Below are positions 7,371 to 13,433 of a stretch of DNA of 31,381 nt, piece by piece (position 1 is the first letter of the stretch; every line of letters starts with the position of its first letter). This DNA comes from a virus. The notes beneath the pieces were generated by a model. That model had not been told where the DNA came from and ran no database searches. It saw only the letters and a program-made list of their open reading frames with translations. The stretch is from positions 1 through 31,381 of the IMG/VR virus record IMGVR_UViG_3300046750_000394; one strand, given 5' to 3'. A program made the translations under genes and the position numbers.

Positions 7371-7613
7371 TTAATCGTTGTAAATGTCGTGTACTTGTTC
7401 AGCTTGCTTTATAACCGACTGAGACCATTCGCACTCATAGAGACCTTGTCTCTGATCGTGCTTCTGACCTCTGACCATTGATACTACCACAGCATCTACA
7501 ACTTTCTCTAAGTCTTGCGTGAAGCGTGGTGAAAAACGCACTTTGTGTGGTGCGTAGTGCTGGGCTATTTCTAAAGCCCTCTTTTTGATATTTTGTTTAT
7601 TTAATAGTGACAT
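7371..7613 (-). CDS. Small unknown protein (80 aa)
   Basis: Begins MSLLNKQNIKKRALEIAQHY and is mainly helical and basic, with a RFSPRFTQDLEKVVDAVVVS segment. I recognise no family. A promoter candidate (7633-7662) and an A/T-rich leader with AACTTATTATT lie directly upstream, so this gene appears to begin the transcript for the lysozyme and portal genes downstream of the terminator at 7925-7947. A DNA-binding or assembly role is possible from charge and helix content, but nothing decides it. Confidence 0.7.
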   Translation of the reverse strand: MSLLNKQNIKKRALEIAQHYAPHKVRFSPRFTQDLEKVVDAVVVSMVRGQKHDQRQGLYECEWSQSVIKQAEQVHDIYND

Positions 7614-7632
7614 AATAATAAGTTTATAATTA

Positions 7633-7662
7633 CCAGTATGGCTATTTTGCTAAATGAGTCAA
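7633..7662 (-). promoter_or_regulatory. Promoter candidate for the lysozyme-portal-capsid transcript
   Basis: Minus-strand TTGACT (7657-7662), an 18-nt spacer, then TACTGG (7633-7638); with a 17-nt spacer the -10 would be ATACTG. It starts in the gap between terminase and the 80-aa gene, beyond the terminator at 7925-7947, and faces away from a plus-strand TTGACC at 7698. The -10 is poor, so confidence is moderate. Confidence 0.4.
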
Positions 7663-7697
7663 CTATATTTTTTTTTAGTTTTTTTAATTTAGGCATT

Positions 7698-7720
7698 GAC
7701 CTTGGGGTAATAATCCCATT
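7698..7720 (+). promoter_or_regulatory. Plus-strand control region of the antisense coiled-coil gene
   Basis: Plus-strand TTGACC (7698-7703) is followed by TTGGGGTAATAATCCCA (7704-7720), in which TGGG and CCCA are inverted around GTAATAAT, then six Ts. This could be an operator overlapping a promoter, or a weak attenuator hairpin. No good -10 stands 16-18 nt after TTGACC. Confidence 0.3.
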
Positions 7721-7761
7721 TTTTAGTTATATTAACTTAAATTATTAACACTATAAAAATT

Positions 7762-7917
7762 ATGACACACTTACAAATTCAACTCGAAAACGCTAATCAA
7801 AGAATACTTAGCCTAATGCAGAGAGAAGAAGAGCTAAAAAGAAAGCTCGCAGAAAACAAAGCTCAAATGCGAGAAGCCAGAAAGATCGAGAAAGCCTTAT
7901 ATAAAATAGCAAATTAA
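7762..7917 (+). CDS. 51-aa coiled-coil protein, the only plus-strand gene
   Basis: ATG at 7762, TAA at 7915-7917. The product (MTHLQIQLENANQRILSLMQ, then REEELKRKLAENKAQMREAR and KIEKALYKIAN) is almost wholly charged helix with Leu/Ile/Met in a heptad-like rhythm, so a short coiled coil is likely. The leader AAATTATTAACACTATAAAA resembles leaders of early genes on the other strand. A perfect terminator follows 7 nt after the stop. Leader, periodic sequence and terminator support a real gene, transcribed against every other gene and towards the 3' end of TerL. I recognise no family; a dimerising regulator or an accessory 'moron' are guesses. Confidence 0.7.
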   Translation: MTHLQIQLENANQRILSLMQREEELKRKLAENKAQMREARKIEKALYKIAN

Positions 7918-7924
7918 AAACCAA

Positions 7925-7947
7925 GCCCCAGAGATGGGGCTTTTTTT
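7925..7947 (+). terminator. Rho-independent terminator of the coiled-coil gene, probably bidirectional
   Basis: GCCCC (7925-7929), loop AGAGAT, GGGGC (7936-7940) and seven Ts (7941-7947). On the minus strand the same stem is followed by TTGGTTTTT, so it would also stop transcription arriving from TerL, whose stop codon overlaps the T-run. Confidence 0.88.
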
Positions 7948-9700
7948 ATGCCCCTTGCTGACCAACTAACCCAGCCATACTAGCCACGACTATCTGCATC
8001 TTTTCGCAGTCGCCATAGTGGTCATGTCTGTACCTTTGTACAAAGTCGTAGTAAGTGCTGTTATCTTTAGCTCTCTTTTTAGCTATTCGTACCCAAGCAT
8101 TTATTTGTTTCTCATAATCCTCGCCAGCATTATCTGCGTAAGTCCAAATTTTATTTGGTTCTGTGATCCCACGAATAGTAGAGAGCCTAAGCATAGCCTC
8201 GTTATTACTAAACCAAAACTGACTAGCAAACTTACTACCAGCTTGCCCAGTTCCCTCAAATACATCTACAAACTGTTGCTTACTATAAATTCTATGTACA
8301 CCATCGTCATGGCGATAAGGCTTACTGTTATCACCTCGTAACATCGTCCAACCATTTTTAGCACACAGCCTAGCTACCTCACTTGTGTTATAATTACCAT
8401 CAATAAAAACTCTACACCCTATCTCTGGGTCTAGCCCACCTTGTGGTATTCCCCATCTCGTACACGCATCTACTATCTGGTTATCATTTACAACTTTCCC
8501 ACGCTCTATAAGTCTGCTCTCTACATCGTCAGACCACGCCCTAATAATATAATACCAATGGTCTTTCTGCGTATCAATCGTACAAAAATAATACTTAGCT
8601 TTCTGCCAAGGGTCGCCTAGCTCGTAACCACCACTAGCCCTTGGTGTATCTGACTGGCTGATATATTTGCCAGTATCCCAAGGCGATGCCAAACGCTTAC
8701 GCACAAAGTTTTCGAGTAAGTCTAAGTCGCCACGATTCTTAGCATCGGTTGCATCTACAAACTGCTCTACTAATTCTTCCCAGCTAAAGTGGGCTAACGC
8801 ATTATAACTATAAAAGTCTAATCGCTTTTCACCATCTGGGTTCATACTAATATACTTACCTTTTAAGTTTCTGGCGTGCTGGGTGCTTGTGCTATACTTA
8901 TGTAAATGCCCACACTTACTACACTCGTATCGTATGGTCTTTTTTAACTCTGGATAATTCCAACTACCATCTGGTAGCTTAACATTATCGCTGGTATCAA
9001 ATCGCATACCACCACTTGGTATATTTCCAGCCTCATCTTTTTCATGAGTCCATACGAGTGGCTGATATTCACCACAAGCATCGCAAGGTATATGCCATAC
9101 TTTTTGAGTCGAGCGTTCCCATAGCTTATCTAAGTCGCTACCTTTTGTTGCACCAGAGCTAGGTATAAATACTTGCTGACTCCAACCATAGCTGGTAAGC
9201 CTATCCAGAATCTGACCAATGTAACCAGCCTCATACGCCCAAGCCTCGTCCAAACTCACACGCTCCAGAGTCTTACTGTTTCTGTTACTAAGTACATTAG
9301 CTGATAGCAAACGAATAGAGCCATAGACTGGTTTCATGTAATGCGTTTGAATTGCATACCTTGTCTCTGGTATTGTTTTCATGACTGCATCACACCCAGT
9401 AAGTAATGGCGTAAATTTATCAGCACTAAACTCATTCAAAGTCTCACCAGTTAAATCGTAGTGTGCCGATCTACTTGGCGTATGTTTCATACAGTACAGA
9501 TGCCATAGCTGAGCAGTCAGCGTTTTAATACATTGCACCGACCCTACCAGACCGACCATACCACCACGCATTTTAGCACTAGCCCTTAGTGGCTCAGTCA
9601 TTAATGGGTGGCGTTCCCTCTGGTATAAGCCATAGTCTAGTGTTACATTTTCCTCACACCAGCTAACAATATCTCTAGTCTGCAAGTCTAAGAGTCCCAT
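7946..9700 (-). CDS. Terminase large subunit (GpA family)
   Basis: 584 aa. ATPase and nuclease that cuts and pumps DNA into the head. The N-terminal DIVSWCEENVTLDYGLYQRE and RHPLMTEPLR stretch is the GpA entry motif. A divergent P-loop GSVQCIKT (about residues 52-59) leads the ATPase, and VSLDEAWAYE (about 148-157) is the Walker B region. Two CxxC pairs (CDACG, CSKCG; about 208 and 259) form the zinc ribbon typical of GpA. The C-terminal RNase H-like nuclease shows CTIDTQKDHWYYIIRAW and VFIDGNYNTSEV. Length is slightly below lambda gpA (641). It overlaps the small subunit by 13 nt. GpA-type terminases are usually linked to cohesive ends or to headful packaging in other relatives; which applies here is not visible. 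Confidence 0.92.
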   Translation of the reverse strand: MGLLDLQTRDIVSWCEENVTLDYGLYQRERHPLMTEPLRASAKMRGGMVGLVGSVQCIKTLTAQLWHLYCMKHTPSRSAHYDLTGETLNEFSADKFTPLLTGCDAVMKTIPETRYAIQTHYMKPVYGSIRLLSANVLSNRNSKTLERVSLDEAWAYEAGYIGQILDRLTSYGWSQQVFIPSSGATKGSDLDKLWERSTQKVWHIPCDACGEYQPLVWTHEKDEAGNIPSGGMRFDTSDNVKLPDGSWNYPELKKTIRYECSKCGHLHKYSTSTQHARNLKGKYISMNPDGEKRLDFYSYNALAHFSWEELVEQFVDATDAKNRGDLDLLENFVRKRLASPWDTGKYISQSDTPRASGGYELGDPWQKAKYYFCTIDTQKDHWYYIIRAWSDDVESRLIERGKVVNDNQIVDACTRWGIPQGGLDPEIGCRVFIDGNYNTSEVARLCAKNGWTMLRGDNSKPYRHDDGVHRIYSKQQFVDVFEGTGQAGSKFASQFWFSNNEAMLRLSTIRGITEPNKIWTYADNAGEDYEKQINAWVRIAKKRAKDNSTYYDFVQRYRHDHYGDCEKMQIVVASMAGLVGQQGA

Positions 9701-10356
9701 ATAAGCTCTGGGTTATCTAGGTACTCTTTAGATGAAAGTTTAGCGACATCGACAATAAATGGTGGTATAGCGATTGCTGTTTTAACCTTTGCCATTTTGT
9801 CGATGCCACTAAACAAATACCCACCAGTCAAAACTGGCTTTAGAAAATGGTATATGTCTTGGGGCGATTCCATGTCTGCGAGCTTGTCGCATATCTGCTG
9901 TAAGTGGGAATCAATACACGCATTACCAGCGTAAAAGACATATTCTAAAATCTGCTCGCACTTCTCTCTGGTTATAGTCTCGCCATTATCTAACCCTAGC
10001 TTTTTAGCGTGTGCTTCTGATCGCCTTATACTTTCATCTATCTTTACCAGAAGCTCAGTTAGTATTTTCGCCTCAGCTACATTGTGAGTACGCAACGCCT
10101 CATCTAGCATTTTATCTAGTTCCTCTCTGCGTTCCTCTAAAGTCTTGTTATCTTGTAATACTGGGCTATCTAGTATGGCTTTCTCAGCTGTCACCTTTGT
10201 CAGCCATTGCCTAACGCTAGGTGGTAGGTTTGGTCGCCCAGAAAACCACCTTATCATTGCCTCGTCATTATCTAAGGGTGCGTTGTCAGCCAACCACCTA
10301 GAGATGGTTCTAGTGCTTACTCCAAACTTCTGGGCGTGCTGTTCCCTATTATCCAT
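9688..10356 (-). CDS. Terminase small subunit (HTH DNA-binding)
   Basis: 222 aa. Residues 3-25 (NREQHAQKFGVSTRTISRWL) form a helix-turn-helix like lambda Nu1, which recognises the packaging site. Residues about 75-110 (TLEERREELDKMLDEALRTH, AEAKILTELL) are the helical oligomerisation region. It lies immediately upstream of TerL, overlapping it by 13 nt. CCAAGG just before the ATG is one of the few SD-like sequences in the window. A TTGACAC palindrome lies 12 nt before the start. The C-terminal 90 residues resemble nothing I can name. Confidence 0.75.
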   Translation of the reverse strand: MDNREQHAQKFGVSTRTISRWLADNAPLDNDEAMIRWFSGRPNLPPSVRQWLTKVTAEKAILDSPVLQDNKTLEERREELDKMLDEALRTHNVAEAKILTELLVKIDESIRRSEAHAKKLGLDNGETITREKCEQILEYVFYAGNACIDSHLQQICDKLADMESPQDIYHFLKPVLTGGYLFSGIDKMAKVKTAIAIPPFIVDVAKLSSKEYLDNPELIWDS

Positions 10357-10368
10357 ACCTTGGGCTTA

Positions 10369-10383
10369 GTGTCAATTTGACAC
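10369..10383. promoter_or_regulatory. Perfect 15-bp palindrome GTGTCAATTTGACAC before terminase
   Basis: Two copies of the TTGACAC motif lie back to back, giving a perfect 7+1+7 inverted repeat 12 nt before the TerS start. A dimeric regulator would bind such a site. It stands at the entrance of the packaging/head module, so it is a good candidate operator for the switch to late transcription. Confidence 0.55.
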
Positions 10384-10500
10384 CTTATTTGAAAAACTTT
10401 TTTTGCGTAAAAAAATGCACGAAGGCGATGAACCCACAGAGCTTTGCAATTCAATAGATTCCTTTTTTATTTTTAAACTCATATAACACAGCTGAGATGC

Positions 10501-10584
10501 TCATAATGCAACAAAAGATAGGCATATAAGCCCTATTAACATAAAAGAGATAGATAAGACTAATAAGGTGGTCTGAGCTTTCAT
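10501..10584 (-). CDS. Possible 27-aa single-span membrane peptide
   Basis: ATG at 10584 opens MKAQTTLLVLSISFMLIGLI followed by CLSFVAL and TGA, a single hydrophobic span. It lies 8 nt after the stop of the gene at 10592-11062. A second 17-codon ORF overlaps its stop (ATGA). There is no SD. It may be a small membrane effector or lysis accessory, or a chance frame in a 235-bp gap. The rest of 10385-10500 shows no supported feature. Confidence 0.3.
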   Translation of the reverse strand: MKAQTTLLVLSISFMLIGLICLSFVAL

Positions 10585-10591
10585 GGGGCAT

Positions 10592-11062
10592 TTAAACAAG
10601 TCCTAACCTTTTCAGATCATTAACAATAGGTGTGAGTGCCACCTTATCTACATCATTTAACTGCTTAGTATTGCGTAGGTACGCCCCCAGCTTGTTAGTA
10701 TATACTAAGTGTGTGGCTGGTTTTGCCTTTATGGTTTTACTACCACCCCCAGTATTATCTATGCCCCCCCTACTCGATGTAACGACACCTAATGCTAATG
10801 CCATTTGTTTAGGGTCGTCAGCGACACGCCTATACTTTACTGAACGCTTTGCAAAGTCCTCACCAAAGTTTTCCATTAACCAGCCCTTATAGTTGTTACG
10901 CCCAGTATGGTTTTGTGCTTCTTTAAGTAGCTCGCCAATCTGTACGCCAACCTTACAAGCCTCGCTGATGTTTTGCTTAGCTGTGTTAGCTTTCTGCAAA
11001 GCCTCTACATCTAATGCCTTTATATTATTTTCTATTGTGGTTAGTATGCTTAATTCATTCAT
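10592..11062 (-). CDS. Unknown early protein, DUF3102-like (156 aa)
   Basis: Start at ATG 11062 (MNELSILTTIENNIKALDVE), whose ATGA overlaps the stop of the preceding gene; the frame is open for 6 codons further upstream. Residues 28-75 (ISEACKVGVQIGELLKEAQN, NNYKGWLMENFGEDFAKRSVKYRRVA) have the 'helix, Gly-Trp-Leu, helix' layout of DUF3102-like phage proteins, which precede or follow replication genes and are thought to bind DNA. The rest has Gly/Lys/Thr-rich linkers and a helical C-terminal end. No catalytic motif is visible. It is coupled to the HTH gene upstream. Confidence 0.6.
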   Translation of the reverse strand: MNELSILTTIENNIKALDVEALQKANTAKQNISEACKVGVQIGELLKEAQNHTGRNNYKGWLMENFGEDFAKRSVKYRRVADDPKQMALALGVVTSSRGGIDNTGGGSKTIKAKPATHLVYTNKLGAYLRNTKQLNDVDKVALTPIVNDLKRLGLV

Positions 11063-11421
11063 GATTGTGCCTTTCTGCAATTATCTCTGTTCGCTTCTGA
11101 TCTATTATTTGCTGACTGTAAGCCAAAGGTATCACGCAACTCATTAGCTACTGCTGATACTGCTGAGCGTGTTAGACCAGACGCTTTAGCTATGTCCTCA
11201 AATGTTTTTATATTATCGCCTAGCTCTATGTTAAGGGCTTGGGCTAATACCATCGTTCTAGCACCTATGCTGTTAGCTGTGCCACCAGATATTAGAAACA
11301 CCATGAGACGAGCTATTACTATCGCCAGCTCTCTGGTGTGTTCAGTTACTGGCTCTATAATATCTACGACATCTTCATTTACTGCGATGTCTGTATTTTC
11401 TAGTAGCTGGTATGTTCTCAT
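11059..11421 (-). CDS. Small HTH protein, probable regulator (120 aa)
   Basis: Residues about 72-100 (TFEDIAKASGLTRSAVSAVANEL) form a clear helix-turn-helix, preceded by a hydrophobic helical core (ELAIVIARLMVFLISGGTAN). The basic C-terminal end, rich in Asn and Arg, may contact DNA. It overlaps the DUF3102-like gene by 4 nt (ATGA), so the two are translated together. An HTH protein in the accessory block near terminase could be the late-gene regulator of this phage, for example by binding the TTGACAC sites, but that is inference. Confidence 0.65.
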   Translation of the reverse strand: MRTYQLLENTDIAVNEDVVDIIEPVTEHTRELAIVIARLMVFLISGGTANSIGARTMVLAQALNIELGDNIKTFEDIAKASGLTRSAVSAVANELRDTFGLQSANNRSEANRDNCRKAQS

Positions 11422-11460
11422 TTTTAGTTTTAATTCTTTTTAATAATAGGCGTGTAGTAT

Positions 11461-11847
11461 TCATATTAATTTGGTTAATAAAATCTCTACTCTGGGGTTA
11501 TCCTTATCTATATCTAATTTAGTAGGTAGGTGCGAAAGTATATAGTGGTTATCGTCAGCCATTAGCCCAGCCTCTACAAAGCCATCATAGTAAGCCTTAC
11601 AAAGTGCCTCAGCGTTCCTAATGTCTCGCCTGCGATTAGTTTTAAAATAGTAAGTCTCTTGGGTCTCTACTTTCTCCCAAGGTGTGTTAGGTATGTTAAG
11701 CTGGTCGATTGCATCAATCGCCAATATCTTATGCTTCTTAATTAAGTTACGCACCATGCCCACGCCTTGCTTGCTGACTGGTGTGTAATTCCTAGACAGC
11801 TTTGGGCTAGGTATGGGTAAGGTAACAAGTATAGTATGCTGGCTCAT
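11461..11847 (-). CDS. RusA-like Holliday junction resolvase
   Basis: 128 aa from ATG at 11847 (MSQHTILVTLPIPSPKLSRN); the start overlaps the upstream stop by 4 nt (ATGA). The order beta-hairpin, then RRDIRNAEALCKAYYDGFVEA, then GLMADDNHYI, then IDKDNPRVEILL follows the RusA family, with acidic residues in DIRN and ADDN positioned as the metal-binding Asp residues. RusA cuts four-way DNA junctions during recombination-dependent replication and packaging. Length agrees with RusA (120-140 aa). It fits with the Sak4/exonuclease set elsewhere in the genome. Confidence 0.72.
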   Translation of the reverse strand: MSQHTILVTLPIPSPKLSRNYTPVSKQGVGMVRNLIKKHKILAIDAIDQLNIPNTPWEKVETQETYYFKTNRRRDIRNAEALCKAYYDGFVEAGLMADDNHYILSHLPTKLDIDKDNPRVEILLTKLI

Positions 11848-12080
11848 TCTTCTGGTTCGCCTCTGTCGATTATAAAAGTACCCATACACTCCAAGCCAAC
11901 TATGTTGTGATCTACCCAGCTGACTGCTTCTATGTAGCTCAAACCTTTCATGATAAAGTGGGCTACCATTTTGTCGTAAGAATAGACAAGGTAGCCATTA
12001 CGAATACCAACTATAGCTTTATCCAGATCGTCCAAAGCTACTGAGTCTTTTCTTAATTTAGCTCTATCAAAATATGCCAT
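11844..12080 (-). CDS. Small unknown early protein (78 aa)
   Basis: Preferred start ATG 12080 (MAYFDRAKLRKDSVALDDLD). A frame opening with TTG at 12116 would read through the promoter (12088-12116), so it is unlikely. Predicted start-up sequence is leaderless or nearly so: the -10 TATAAA ends 7 nt before the ATG. The protein is mixed helix/strand with a YDKMVAHFIMKGLSYIEAVS middle part. No family recognised. It is coupled to the RusA-like gene by ATGA overlap. Confidence 0.6.
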   Translation of the reverse strand: MAYFDRAKLRKDSVALDDLDKAIVGIRNGYLVYSYDKMVAHFIMKGLSYIEAVSWVDHNIVGLECMGTFIIDRGEPEE

Positions 12081-12087
12081 ACTTGTT

Positions 12088-12116
12088 TTTATAAAGCCAT
12101 GCTGGCGTTGTGTCAA
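12088..12116 (-). promoter_or_regulatory. Sigma70-like promoter before the 78-aa/RusA genes
   Basis: Minus-strand TTGACA (12111-12116), exactly 17 nt, then TATAAA (12088-12093). It is the best canonical promoter in the window, standing 7 nt before the ATG at 12080 and directly after a terminator (12129-12157). Confidence 0.7.
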
Positions 12117-12128
12117 ACTGGGTACACT

Positions 12129-12157
12129 AAAAAGCCCCAGAGGGTTAGTCTGGAGCT
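12129..12157 (-). terminator. Terminator after the 71-aa gene
   Basis: Minus-strand AGCTCCAG and CTGGGGCT (one G-T pair) form an 8-bp stem around ACTAACCCT, followed by TTTTT (12129-12133). It ends the transcript of the gene at 12182 and lies just before the promoter at 12088-12116. Confidence 0.82.
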
Positions 12158-12181
12158 TTGTGGTATTAACTTTATTATTAC

Positions 12182-12397
12182 TTATGATTGTAAAGTATGT
12201 TTCACTTCCTCTTCAAACTCTGAGTGTAGTATTCTTAGCTCTTCCTCGTGGTCGTAAACATAGCTGGCTATGTCGTTTGGGTTTGAGTAATCGTCTCCAA
12301 CTATGTAGCCATATTTGCCAGTAACTCTTAGCGTGTGGTTTTTAAGCTCATACTTAGTGCCATTGTCTGAGGTATATCTTTTAATTTTGTGTGCCAT
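12182..12397 (-). CDS. Small unknown early protein (71 aa)
   Basis: Begins MAHKIKRYTSDNGTKYELKN, with a likely small beta-sheet (HTLRVTGKYGYIVGDDYSNP) and an acidic helical end (HEEELRILHSEFEEEVKHTL). No family recognised. It has an A/T-rich leader AATTATTATTACT in place of an SD, and its own terminator, so it is probably expressed early together with the two genes upstream. Confidence 0.65.
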   Translation of the reverse strand: MAHKIKRYTSDNGTKYELKNHTLRVTGKYGYIVGDDYSNPNDIASYVYDHEEELRILHSEFEEEVKHTLQS

Positions 12398-12427
12398 AGT
12401 AATAATAATTGGTGGTTAATGTTAGTG

Positions 12428-12739
12428 TTAAAAATTTGCGACTTCAGCAAGTGTAGCTCTAGTCTCGTCATCGTGTTCTACTCTGAAAGAATTATTGAAG
12501 CCATCGTAGAATAAAACAAAGGGTGAGTTTTCTACTTTCTCAGAGTATGTTACTGATAACTTGTAAGCGTTCAATTTGCTTGCGTACTCTGGGTCAGATT
12601 TAAGTAGCTTGCTGTGAGCGTATGGGTCGCTCATTAGTCTAACCTCCATATTGTACTCGTCCATAATTCTTTTGCGTGGTGTTACAACCTCGTCACGATA
12701 TTGCTTACGAATTTTTTGTTTTAGTGGTTCAATATTCAT
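12428..12739 (-). CDS. Unknown early protein (103 aa)
   Basis: Begins MNIEPLKQKIRKQYRDEVVT and is mostly charged helix, with a hydrophobic/aromatic segment near the C-terminus (NSPFVLFYDGFNNSFRVEHD). No family recognised. A promoter candidate (12765-12792) lies upstream and the leader carries AACTTATTATTAACACT. A spacer of 30 nt separates it from the next gene, so it probably shares a transcript with the 71-aa gene. Confidence 0.65.
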   Translation of the reverse strand: MNIEPLKQKIRKQYRDEVVTPRKRIMDEYNMEVRLMSDPYAHSKLLKSDPEYASKLNAYKLSVTYSEKVENSPFVLFYDGFNNSFRVEHDDETRATLAEVANF

Positions 12740-12764
12740 AGTGTTAATAATAAGTTATAAGACA

Positions 12765-12792
12765 AAACTAGCATCTGGGTTGTGCGAGTCAA
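12765..12792 (-). promoter_or_regulatory. Promoter candidate before the 103-aa gene
   Basis: Minus-strand TTGACT (12787-12792), 16 nt, then TAGTTT (12765-12770), extending to TAGTTTTG. The latter also matches the Bacteroidota -7 pattern TAnnTTTG. Either reading supports a promoter in this A/T-rich gap. Confidence 0.5.
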
Positions 12793-12828
12793 TAGTAAAT
12801 ACACAAAAAAGTGATTTTTTTTATTTTT

Positions 12829-13143
12829 TTAATATGTCTTATTTACGACCCACTCGCCATTGATTCTCTTGATCGAAATATAGGTGGTTTCTTCTAAGCC
12901 ATGTTCGTGGTGATAAGTGTAACAGTCTAACGCCCCATCTTCATCTACTATGTCCTCGTAGGTGTGTTGGTGTAGGTCTGCTACTCTGATGTTATCCAAT
13001 ACTGTGTTGTATGGTTCGTTAGGGCTTTCTGGTTGTAACCATAGGTTACATTCGTAAGTAACTCCATATTGCTTGCCAACTATCCCAGTTATTAGCTTGG
13101 ATATTTCCCTAGTGTCTTTTCGTGTGATTTTGTATTTTTTCAT
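12829..13143 (-). CDS. Unknown early protein (104 aa)
   Basis: Begins MKKYKITRKDTREISKLITG. It has a helical, basic N-terminal third and a His/Glu/Asp-rich middle (ADLHQHTYEDIVDEDGALDC, YTYHHEHGLEETTY), which could bind a metal, though no known motif is formed. It is the first gene after the iteron-like region, with a promoter candidate at 13167-13197 and leader AACTTATTATTATAACT. Host-takeover or anti-defence functions are common in this position, but there is no direct evidence here. Confidence 0.65.
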   Translation of the reverse strand: MKKYKITRKDTREISKLITGIVGKQYGVTYECNLWLQPESPNEPYNTVLDNIRVADLHQHTYEDIVDEDGALDCYTYHHEHGLEETTYISIKRINGEWVVNKTY

Positions 13144-13166
13144 AGTTATAATAATAAGTTTAAAAA

Positions 13167-13197
13167 TCTATACTAGTGATTTAGCCTAAAAGGTCAA
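13167..13197 (-). promoter_or_regulatory. Early promoter candidate before the 104-aa gene
   Basis: Minus-strand TTGACC (13192-13197), 19 nt, then TATAGA (13167-13172); shifting the -10 to GTATAG gives 18 nt. It leads into the small early genes and lies just downstream of the repeat-rich region. Confidence 0.5.
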
Positions 13198-13238
13198 GCT
13201 CCAAATTTTTACGCTCATGATCGTGAACACACCACCTA

Positions 13239-13273
13239 CCTAAATATTCCAGTCCTTTAGACTGGATATTAGG
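13239..13273. other. Long stem-loop next to the iteron array
   Basis: CCAGTC (13249-13254) and GACTGG (13260-13265) pair around a 5-nt loop. The outer arms CCTAA(A)TAT and ATATTAGG extend the stem with a small mismatch. No T-run follows on either strand, so it is more like an origin or regulatory structure than a terminator, although it could end the transcript of the gene at 13434. Confidence 0.6.
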
Positions 13274-13286
13274 GTAGTGTTGGGCT

Positions 13287-13433
13287 GGCTCTGCACGCAA
13301 ATATATATATTAAGGGCTGTGCATAGCCAGAATATTGGCGTAAGTCCTTTATACATAAGGGTTTTGGGTCTGCACGCACCTAAAAGCGATTTGCGTAGCC
13401 AAATGGCTCTGCATAGCTCTGCATGGCTCTGCA
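13287..13433. repeat. Iteron-like array of GGCTCTGCA repeats; candidate replication origin
   Basis: Six copies of a 9-bp motif (consensus GGCTCTGCA, plus strand) start at 13287, 13315 (GGCTGTGCA), 13366 (GGGTCTGCA), 13405, 13415 (AGCTCTGCA) and 13425. The last three are exactly 10 bp apart, one helical turn, so a protein could bind them on one face. Two copies run on into CACGCA. An ATATATATATT stretch (13301-13311) lies between copies and a stem-loop sits beside the array. No convincing gene covers 13144-13433. The layout matches iteron origins bound by a Rep/O-type initiator. The nearby primase-helicase supports this, but the function is inferred. Confidence 0.55.

Noticed and set aside
10420-10470. 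tRNA-like fragment (GGGTTCATCGCC on the minus strand)
   Set aside because: It resembles a T-arm only; acceptor, D and anticodon arms cannot be formed around it.
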